A DNA stretch of 24,850 nt from JBEBVQ01 sp964636205 (GTDB lineage: Bacteria > Bacteroidota > Bacteroidia > Chitinophagales > Chitinophagaceae): contig CAZWPF010000043.1 in NCBI GenBank assembly GCA_964636205.1, forward strand, positions 1 to 24,850. Reading direction: 5' to 3'. The notes beneath the pieces were generated by a model, which was given only the letters and a program-made list of their open reading frames with translations, did not search any database and was not told the DNA's origin. Of this stretch, positions 1-5,664 are shown piece after piece. Numbering within the stretch: position 1 is the stretch's first letter; each line of letters opens with the position of its first letter. The position numbers and the translations under genes are program-made.

Positions 1-821
1 ACGCCATCGAGGCCTACTCCGACTCGCTCCGCCGCGAGCTCATGCTCCTCGACATAATAGCGAGCTCGAATATATGCGTGATCCAACAATATCAAAAGTC
101 GCCTGCCTTGTTCTGATTCAGGATCAATTATCTCCATTATCTGAGGAGCACAGCGCCGGCAATACTGAAATAACTTAGAAATAGAATGCGATTTCAGTTC
201 ATACCCGGTCAGCGCAACCAATAAAGAACGCAGTGGCAACTCTACCGCCTGATGCAACAGAAAAACCGTCAGCTCCGGCTCATCTCGTCGATAAGCATAC
301 CAGGCACTTTCCAAAAAAGAAACCCCTCTGGAATACCCTAAATAAAAATCCCGTCCCGCCTTTACCAAAATTGCTTTAGCGCGTTCCTTCAATGTAAGAG
401 GCATAGCTCGTTTGCCGCAATCATATAACAAATTGTCCGGGGCACAAGCTACAGAGAAATAGATATCACCTTCCAACAAACGACGCATTATGTCGGTCGA
501 CCTATACAGCGTATATGTAAAAGGAGGCAATCCCTTAGCTCCGTCGGCAATACTCATGTGACACTCGTCGAATGACCTCGGACAAGAATCAGGCAAGATG
601 ATTAGCAGATCGGGGTTATTGGGTTGGTGCCTGAAATAGCTATCAGCCAGAAAAACCCGCTCCGGCTGAATCGAATTTATAATCGCCTGCACAATCTTCA
701 ACAGCGATCCGTATAAGCCACCAGCTGTCTTGTCCGAATGAAGCAATCCGGCTGCCGCACTTAACGAATTGTACGAATCCTCAGACTGTAAGATCCATTC
801 CGCCAGCCCATTCTCTCTCAT
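1..821 (-). CDS. HEPN-domain protein with degenerate nucleotidyltransferase-like N-terminus (3' end cut by window)
   Basis: I translated this frame by hand. It is open from an ATG at 821-819 to the window edge (273 codons, no stop). The C-terminal half reads as a HEPN domain: FYLGYSRG, then FLLHQAVELPLRSLLVALTG, then KSHSISKLF, then a last helix with LLDHAYIRARYY and ELAAERV. This is the pattern of the Bacteroidota fused nucleotidyltransferase-HEPN proteins. The N-terminal half sits where those proteins carry the nucleotidyltransferase fold (VQAIINSIQPERVFLAD...), but the expected GS...DxD motif is not visible: FGSRAR is replaced by LADSYF and the acidic pair by NPDLL. It overlaps the upstream gene by 41 bases, so translational coupling is likely. 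HEPN proteins are often RNases or partners in toxin-antitoxin and defence systems. Function here is inferred; the domain call is firm. Confidence 0.8.
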   Translation of the reverse strand, partial: MRENGLAEWILQSEDSYNSLSAAAGLLHSDKTAGGLYGSLLKIVQAIINSIQPERVFLADSYFRHQPNNPDLLIILPDSCPRSFDECHMSIADGAKGLPPFTYTLYRSTDIMRRLLEGDIYFSVACAPDNLLYDCGKRAMPLTLKERAKAILVKAGRDFYLGYSRGVSFLESAWYAYRRDEPELTVFLLHQAVELPLRSLLVALTGYELKSHSISKLFQYCRRCAPQIMEIIDPESEQGRRLLILLDHAYIRARYYVEEHELAAERVGVGLDG

Positions 822-1434
822 GCTCACAAGTTAAAATATGTACCACAAATGCCGCTTCCACCAGTTTGTAAATACCATTGCAAATGCTGAAAAAATTAGA
901 ACTGCCCAGGGTTTCATAAATACTGAACTGACCTATTGCCGAGTCAAAAATCATTCTAAACTCGTCCCTCCACGCGGGTAAAGTATTTTGGTGAAACAGA
1001 GCTTCGAAAACCAAATAGGGATCCATCACTTCACGTGCATCCAAATGCCTCGGAAACCAATCCCATACTCCCACATCCTCAAATGCATCTGCATAACGGG
1101 CACCGATCCTCTGCAATCTTCCCTCCAGCTCCATGCGAGTAGGCGAAGTACCAAGTATATCACGTGAACCCGTCGGCTCAGATTGAGACAGCAACCAAGC
1201 AGCTTCTAATAAACGCTCTAAATCTTCGAACAAATTAACTAAATCCGAAAAAGGCTGTCGCAGTGTACAACCATAATCACAAGCTGCAGAAAACCAATCG
1301 TTCAAATCCTCCAAACACACCGATAGACGAACTCGACTATAAAACCGGTGCAAAACTTTCTTAGGCTGCTCTATCTCATCTCGATAAAGCCTCAGCGGAA
1401 AATGCTCCCAACTATGATGTTCTCCAAATGGCAT
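781..1434 (-). CDS. Unrecognised 217-residue protein, partner of the HEPN gene
   Basis: Acidic, aromatic-rich soluble protein with no signal peptide or membrane segment. It opens with an HxWEHFPLRLYRDEIEQP stretch and has a mid-protein helical segment, LERLLEAAWLL. Several tryptophans (NDWF, VWDWFPRH) suggest a compact all-alpha fold. The ATG at 1434-1432 is the first start after the divergent spacer. Its last 41 bases overlap the start of the HEPN gene, so the two are probably one transcript. From memory, similar proteins starting with a PLRL motif lie next to nucleotidyltransferase-HEPN genes in other Bacteroidota; I could not verify this. No function can be assigned. It might be an antitoxin-like or scaffolding partner. 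Confidence 0.7.
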   Translation of the reverse strand: MPFGEHHSWEHFPLRLYRDEIEQPKKVLHRFYSRVRLSVCLEDLNDWFSAACDYGCTLRQPFSDLVNLFEDLERLLEAAWLLSQSEPTGSRDILGTSPTRMELEGRLQRIGARYADAFEDVGVWDWFPRHLDAREVMDPYLVFEALFHQNTLPAWRDEFRMIFDSAIGQFSIYETLGSSNFFSICNGIYKLVEAAFVVHILTCEHEREWAGGMDLTV

Positions 1435-1484
1435 ATCTTATCGATTTTATTGTGACAAAATAAATTACGGAGGCACGGCCACAG

Positions 1485-1504
1485 CGGATTTATCAATAAA
1501 TCCG
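1485..1504. repeat. Perfect 9-bp inverted repeat
   Basis: CGGATTTAT and ATAAATCCG flank a two-base CA spacer, making a 20-bp palindrome about 50 bases upstream of the leftward ATG at 1434. There is no T-run, so an operator is more likely than a terminator. The binding protein is unknown; the divergent HTH regulator is the obvious candidate. Confidence 0.55.
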
Positions 1505-1517
1505 GCAGCAACGAAAA

Positions 1518-1536
1518 CCACAAAATTTGATTGTGG
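1518..1536. repeat. Inverted repeat CCACAA-N7-TTGTGG
   Basis: Six-base arms separated by seven bases, a geometry common for dimeric DNA-binding proteins. It lies 14 bases beyond the first palindrome in the same spacer. Confidence 0.4.
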
Positions 1537-1623
1537 AGATGCGGACGACCTTACGAAAACAGTGTAATCACAACCAATTTGCCCGATTGAAATAGTTAAG
1601 CCGCGAATACTGAAAGGACAAAT

Positions 1624-1636
1624 TACTCCGGGAGTA
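1624..1636. repeat. Inverted repeat TACTCC-G-GGAGTA
   Basis: Six-base perfect arms around one G. It is the third inverted repeat of the divergent spacer, about 120 bases upstream of the HTH regulator. Confidence 0.35.
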
Positions 1637-1708
1637 TTACTACTTCCATTATTTTTTTATTAACTTCGTAAGGGATTGCTTTTTCAGCGGATACAAAATT
1701 ATGACTAC

Positions 1709-1756
1709 TTAGAAGAACTAACAAATTATTTTCTAACTTTTTCTAAAAAACTTAGA
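1709..1756. promoter_or_regulatory. Cluster of TTAGAA/TTCTAA words upstream of the HTH gene
   Basis: TTAGAAGAACTAA (1709-1721) has TTAG/CTAA arms. TTCTAA occurs at 1731-1736 and 1741-1746, exactly one helical turn apart, and TTAGA follows at 1752-1756, directly before the ATG at 1759. The arrangement could be an autoregulatory operator for the HTH protein. The region is very AT-rich, so chance is a real alternative. Confidence 0.35.
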
Positions 1757-1758
1757 TT

Positions 1759-2157
1759 ATGAGGCTGATTGATCGTTTGCAGCAGTATCTGAAATTTCGA
1801 AAATTAACCCCCTACGCTTTTGAACGTAGCTGTGGTTTGGCCAATGGCTATCTGGCAAAACAAATGAGTGGTCGCGGTCGGATTGGCTCGGACATTCTGG
1901 AAAAAATCATTTCAATTTACAAGGATTTAGATGCAAAATGGCTGCTAACCGGCGAGGGCGAAATGTTAACCCATTCATCTAATAATATTTTAGAAGAAAG
2001 TCGTACGATATACTCCGACAACCGGGATGATATTATTCGAATCCTTAAACATCAAATTGCAACGCTGGAATTGTTCAATTCTGATAAAGACAAAATCATT
2101 GGCTTGCTGGAAGCCCAATTGTATTTAGAACGAGAAAAACACTCGATACAGGTATAA
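1759..2157 (+). CDS. XRE-like helix-turn-helix transcriptional regulator
   Basis: A 132-residue protein. Residues about 1-60 form a Cro/CI-type helix-turn-helix: RLQQYLKFRKLTPYAFER, then the recognition part LANGYLAKQMSGRGRIGSD, then ILEKIISIYKDLDAKWLLTG and the GEGEM turn typical of Bacteroidota phage-like repressors. After an acidic linker, residues about 85-128 form a likely amphipathic coiled coil (IIRILKHQIATLELF...IIGLLEAQLYLERE), probably for dimerisation. There is no S24 peptidase domain, so it is not LexA/CI-like in induction. It is divergent from the HEPN pair and could control both directions; this is inferred from position. It could instead be a stand-alone regulator, since such genes are common in this phylum. 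Confidence 0.85.
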   Translation: MRLIDRLQQYLKFRKLTPYAFERSCGLANGYLAKQMSGRGRIGSDILEKIISIYKDLDAKWLLTGEGEMLTHSSNNILEESRTIYSDNRDDIIRILKHQIATLELFNSDKDKIIGLLEAQLYLEREKHSIQV

Positions 2158-2206
2158 AAATTAAGCTAATATACTGGCTAATACCGGACCGGTTCGTATT
2201 TGATTG

Positions 2207-2214
2207 TACTTTTG
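2207..2214 (+). promoter_or_regulatory. -7 promoter element TACTTTTG for the lpxD-like gene
   Basis: Exact match to the Bacteroidota -7 consensus TAnnTTTG, 16 bases before the ATG at 2231. It decides the start: the earlier in-frame ATG at 2204 lies inside or upstream of this element and would not be in the mRNA. No clear -33 TTTG is seen at the usual distance. Confidence 0.6.
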
Positions 2215-2230
2215 CACGAAATACAAACTT

Positions 2231-3178
2231 ATGCAACTTACCAAGCCGGTACCGGTAACCTGGATCGCATCATTTACGGGTTCGAAAATTTCGGGCAATT
2301 CGGATCAATATGCTACCGGCCTGAACGAAATACATAAGGTCGTTCCAGGGGATGTATCTTTTGTAGATTTTGAAAAATACTATGATAAATGCTTGAATTC
2401 GGCAGCTACTATTATCATCATCAATAAAGAGGTTGCTTGTCCCAAGGGAAAAACTTTATTAGTTCACCCTGACCCATTTTCTGCCTACGTCAGTCTGGTA
2501 AAACATTTCCAACCCTTTACCCCTGCACATCAGCCCATTAGTGATTCAGCTTTAATTGGCGAGGACACGCATATTCAGCCCAATGTGTTTATCGGGAATA
2601 ATGTTCGTATTGGTAACAATTGCTTAATTCATGCCAATGTCACCATCTACGATAATTCAGTTATCGGTGACAATGTGATTATTCATTCAGGCACGGTCGT
2701 AGGCGCAGATGCTTTCTATTTCAAACGGAGAAAAGATCGCCAGGTGCAATACGACAAACTGGAAAGTTGTGGCAGAGTAATTATCGAAGATAATGTGGAA
2801 ATAGGAGCCTGCTGTACCATCGACAAAGGGGTAAGTGGTGACACGATTATCGGGCGGGGTACTAAATTGGACAATCAAGTACATATCGGCCACGGTGCGG
2901 TAATAGGTGCCAACTGCCTATTTGCTGCTCAGGTAGGCATCGGCGGTAAAGCGATTATCGAAGACAACGTTATTCTATGGGGCCAGGTGGGTGTAAGCAA
3001 AGATCTCACCATTGGTAAAAATGCTGTTGTGTATGCTCAGAGCGGTGTAGCTTCCAGCATCGAGGGCGACAAAACGTACTTTGGCAGTCCGGTAGGTGAA
3101 GCAAGGGAAAAAATGAAAGAATTAAATTGGGTGAAACGCATTCCGGCAATCTGGCAGCTGCTGAAAAAGGACAATTAA
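2231..3178 (+). CDS. lpxD: LpxD-like UDP-3-O-acylglucosamine N-acyltransferase
   Basis: A 315-residue left-handed beta-helix acyltransferase. Residues about 1-95 form the LpxD-type N-terminal domain (VVPGDVSFVDFEKYYDKCL, then INKEV). From about residue 105 come many hexapeptide repeats (ALIGEDTHIQPNVFIGNNV, VIGDNVIIHSG, IIEDNVEIGACCTIDKG). The segment LDNQVHIGHGAVIG holds the histidine-containing loop that corresponds to the catalytic site in LpxD. LpxD adds the second 3-hydroxyacyl chain in lipid A synthesis. The N-terminus differs from the usual Bacteroidota LpxD and no lpxC/fabZ/lpxA neighbours are present, so this may be the second, stand-alone LpxD paralog rather than the main enzyme. 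The ATG at 2231 was chosen because of the promoter element at 2207. Confidence 0.85.
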   Translation: MQLTKPVPVTWIASFTGSKISGNSDQYATGLNEIHKVVPGDVSFVDFEKYYDKCLNSAATIIIINKEVACPKGKTLLVHPDPFSAYVSLVKHFQPFTPAHQPISDSALIGEDTHIQPNVFIGNNVRIGNNCLIHANVTIYDNSVIGDNVIIHSGTVVGADAFYFKRRKDRQVQYDKLESCGRVIIEDNVEIGACCTIDKGVSGDTIIGRGTKLDNQVHIGHGAVIGANCLFAAQVGIGGKAIIEDNVILWGQVGVSKDLTIGKNAVVYAQSGVASSIEGDKTYFGSPVGEAREKMKELNWVKRIPAIWQLLKKDN

Positions 3179-3221
3179 TCTACTATCCCTGTCCTCTCTA
3201 AGACCCTAAATTAGATGATCG

Positions 3222-3229
3222 TATATTTG
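3222..3229 (+). promoter_or_regulatory. -7 promoter element TATATTTG for the FMN reductase gene
   Basis: Exact TAnnTTTG match 19 bases before the ATG at 3249, so this gene probably has its own promoter. No clear -33 TTG is seen at the usual spacing. Confidence 0.5.
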
Positions 3230-3248
3230 ATTCGTACAACCATTCCTC

Positions 3249-3812
3249 ATGCATCAAATAGCGATCATTTCAGCAAGTGTTAGAAAAGGCAGAAAAAGTC
3301 ATTGTGTAGCTCTCTTTCTTGAACGTTATATCAATCGTTCAAACAAAGCCAAAGCTTATATTCTGGATTTAAAGGAATATCAGTTTCCAATCTTCGAGGA
3401 GCGCCTAAAATACATGGATTCTCCTAGCGAAAAGACAATAGATTTCGCAGAAAAAATTCGAGGCGCCGCCGGCGTGATCATTGTCACACCCGAATACAAT
3501 GGGGGCTACCCTGCCAGTCTTAAAAACGCCATCGATCTGCTTGTGGAGGAATGGAAACATAAACCCATTTCGCTAGCAACTGTTTCGAATGGCGCTTTCG
3601 CCGGAACTCAAGTTGGGGCATCACTCCCGTTTATTTTATCTAAAATCGGCGCAGTAATAGTTCCTACCCCATTAAGAGTCCCCACGGTGCAGGATACCTT
3701 TGCAGAAGATGGCACTCCCGCTAATCAGGAGATGATGAACAAACGTGTAGATGCTTTCCTGAATGATCTTTACTGGCATATCGATATGGTTAACAGGAAT
3801 GAAACAAACTAA
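3249..3812 (+). CDS. NADPH-dependent FMN reductase family protein
   Basis: A 187-residue flavodoxin-like protein of the NADPH-dependent FMN/azo reductase family. The N-terminal strand and phosphate loop read IAIISASVRKGRKS, matching the GSxRxxS flavin-phosphate loop. The isoalloxazine loop is TPEYNGGYPASLKNAIDLL, highly characteristic of the family. A third flavin-contact region is VSNGAFAGTQVG. Length is normal. It is likely a cytosolic NAD(P)H-dependent quinone or FMN reductase; the physiological substrate cannot be read from sequence. It stands as a single gene with its own -7 element. Confidence 0.92.
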   Translation: MHQIAIISASVRKGRKSHCVALFLERYINRSNKAKAYILDLKEYQFPIFEERLKYMDSPSEKTIDFAEKIRGAAGVIIVTPEYNGGYPASLKNAIDLLVEEWKHKPISLATVSNGAFAGTQVGASLPFILSKIGAVIVPTPLRVPTVQDTFAEDGTPANQEMMNKRVDAFLNDLYWHIDMVNRNETN

Positions 3813-3896
3813 GAATTTTAGAATTTCGTAACTTTTTATGTCTGAGTGGTTCGTTATCTTCGCGACAACTCTAATTAACTAAAAAAATAAGAATAG

Positions 3897-4460
3897 ATGA
3901 GTACACCTCTTATAATAGGCGGCATAGTTTTGCTCCTGATCATTTGGCTGGTAAGTCTGTATAACCGTTTAGTAAGACTGAAAAACAACCGGGAAAACGC
4001 CTTCGCAGATATTGATGTGCAGCTGCGTCAGCGAAACGATTTAGTGCCACAATTAGTGTCCACGGTAAAAGGATATGCTGCACATGAAAAAGACCTTCTG
4101 GAGCGCATTACTCAAGCACGCGCAGCTGTAATGGGGGCAGGAACGATCAATGAAAAAATGACAGCTGACACTCAGCTCACGCACGCACTGCAAGGATTGC
4201 GTATTCAGGTAGAAGCATATCCCGATTTAAAAGCAAATCAGAACTTCTTGCAATTGCAGAACGAAATTTCTGATATTGAAAACAAACTGGCTGCTGCACG
4301 CAGATTCTTCAACAGCGCTACCAAAGAGTTGAATACGGGTATTGAATCCTTTCCTGCAAATATCATTGCAAAGAACTTTGGCTTTACCCGTCAACCCATG
4401 TACGAATTAAGCGTAGAGCAACGCCAAACAATGGAAGAACCGCCGAAAATTAATTTCTAA
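3897..4460 (+). CDS. lemA: LemA family protein
   Basis: A 187-residue protein with one N-terminal membrane segment (about residues 4-22, LIIGGIVLLLIIWLVSLYN) followed by a long helical domain. The LemA signature is clear: RLKNNRENAFADIDVQLRQR, then NDLVPQLVSTVKGYAAHEK, and later NEISDIENKLAAARRFFN. The short exposed N-terminus and large helical domain fit the known topology. Function is poorly defined in bacteria. It is followed 111 bases later by the M48 protease, a lemA-htpX pairing known in many bacteria, which suggests a shared envelope-stress role. A near-consensus TATCTTCG at 3855-3862 may be its -7 element. Confidence 0.93.
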   Translation: MSTPLIIGGIVLLLIIWLVSLYNRLVRLKNNRENAFADIDVQLRQRNDLVPQLVSTVKGYAAHEKDLLERITQARAAVMGAGTINEKMTADTQLTHALQGLRIQVEAYPDLKANQNFLQLQNEISDIENKLAAARRFFNSATKELNTGIESFPANIIAKNFGFTRQPMYELSVEQRQTMEEPPKINF

Positions 4461-4463
4461 TGT

Positions 4464-4492
4464 TTACCCCACCACTAATGTTGGTGGGGTAA
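4464..4492 (+). terminator. 11-bp GC-rich hairpin between lemA and htpX, without U-run
   Basis: TTACCCCACCA and TGGTGGGGTAA pair perfectly around the loop CTAATGT, starting 4 bases after the lemA stop. No T-run follows on the + strand, so it is not a classical intrinsic terminator. It may be a partial terminator, an mRNA 3'-end stabiliser or an attenuator that sets the lemA:htpX ratio. Confidence 0.55.
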
Positions 4493-4571
4493 CTATGAAT
4501 TTCCCACTCATCAGGGTTTCCGGCAAAAATCCAGAATCATCTTTCCGTATCTTTTAGATCAAGCATACCCT

Positions 4572-5510
4572 ATGGCATATGTTGGCATACAGACGCAAAT
4601 AAGCAGAAATAACCGAAACTCCATATTGCTTTTGGTTTCCTTTCCGCTATTGCTGCTAGCAATGGTTTATGCCTTTTTCGCTATTGTGATGGAAGATAAA
4701 ACTGGTGTTACAGATGCCTTTGTAAACGTTATTCCATTTGTACTTATTGGGGTAGCCATTTGGTTTACTATAGCTTGGTTTGCCCATACCTCGATCATAC
4801 AAGCGGCTACCGGTGCTCGTCCGTTGGAAAGGAAAGAGAATATGCGGGTGTACAACTTGGTAGAAAACCTTTGCATATCGCAGGGCATGAAAATGCCCAA
4901 AGTTTATGTAATTGAAGATCCGGCTTTAAATGCATATGCAAGCGGCATCAACGAGAAAACTTATGCCGTAACACTGACAAGAGGTATTATCAATCATTTG
5001 GACGATCCTGAACTGGAAGGTGTAATCGCCCATGAGCTTGCTCATATCCGAAATAGAGATGTTCGCCTGTTAATTATTTCCATCGTATTTGTCGGCATTT
5101 TCGCATTCCTGAGTCAGCTCGCATTGCGCAATTTGCTCTATTCAAATATGGGTGGCGGTCGGCGTCGCGATGGAAAGGACGGTGGTGGAGCTGTCATCAT
5201 TATCGCTGCAGTTGTTATCTCAGCGATCGCTTATTTCATTTCCTTACTGCTGAAATTTGGCATCTCCAGAAAAAGAGAATATATGGCTGATGCAGCTGCA
5301 GCAGAAATGACACGCAACCCCTTAGCACTTGCCAGTGCCTTAAGAAAAATATCCGGTAATCCGCGTATTGCCCATGTTACCAACGAAGATGTAGCGCAAC
5401 TCTTTATTGATCATCCACAGGTGAAAAAGGAAAATTCCTTTTCTTTAAACAGTCTGTTCGCAACACACCCTCCCATCGAAAAGAGAATTAAAGCATTGGA
5501 ATCGTTCTAG
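4572..5510 (+). CDS. htpX: HtpX-like M48 family zinc metalloprotease
   Basis: A 312-residue integral membrane protease of the M48B/HtpX type. Two N-terminal membrane segments (about residues 18-38 and 52-72) precede the catalytic domain. The zinc motif is HELAH at residues 154-158 (first His codon 5031-5033), and the third ligand is probably Glu236 in EYMADAAAAEM. Two more hydrophobic segments lie between them, separated by a glycine/charged loop (GGGRRRDGKDGGG). The C-terminal NSLFATHPPIEKRIKAL is the family's conserved ending. It likely degrades misfolded membrane proteins. A weak TATCTTTT (4548-4555) could be its own promoter; otherwise it is read through from lemA. Confidence 0.93.
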   Translation: MAYVGIQTQISRNNRNSILLLVSFPLLLLAMVYAFFAIVMEDKTGVTDAFVNVIPFVLIGVAIWFTIAWFAHTSIIQAATGARPLERKENMRVYNLVENLCISQGMKMPKVYVIEDPALNAYASGINEKTYAVTLTRGIINHLDDPELEGVIAHELAHIRNRDVRLLIISIVFVGIFAFLSQLALRNLLYSNMGGGRRRDGKDGGGAVIIIAAVVISAIAYFISLLLKFGISRKREYMADAAAAEMTRNPLALASALRKISGNPRIAHVTNEDVAQLFIDHPQVKKENSFSLNSLFATHPPIEKRIKALESF

Positions 5511-5600
5511 TGAATCATTCCAATACTGTAGTTTCATTAAGTCCTCGAAATATTAGGGGAGGCAATTCCTTAATTTAATCAGAAAAAAAATTAATTTTAT

Positions 5601-5616
5601 AGAGGGTCACCCCTCT
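5601..5616 (+). other. Small inverted repeat AGAGGG-TCAC-CCCTCT
   Basis: Six-base arms and a four-base loop, in the 154-base spacer between htpX and the sensor kinase. No T-run follows. It could be a leader hairpin or an operator of the kinase operon. Nothing else is recognised in this spacer. Confidence 0.3.
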
Positions 5617-5664
5617 TGCAATAGGCGCATTTTTAGCCATATTCGAATGTACTAATCCGACGAG

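Larger units (their letters stand above)
1435..1758. promoter_or_regulatory. Divergent intergenic region between HEPN pair and HTH regulator
   Basis: A 324-base spacer without a convincing gene. It separates the start of the leftward HEPN pair from the start of the rightward regulator, so it must hold both promoters. It contains three separate inverted repeats (1485-1504, 1518-1536, 1624-1636) and a cluster of TTAGAA/TTCTAA words (1709-1756). No clear TAnnTTTG element was found for either gene. Confidence 0.6.

Noticed and set aside
1..117. Plus-strand coding sequence at the left edge
   Set aside because: The plus frame closes quickly with no domain, whereas the minus frame continues the HEPN domain to its expected end.
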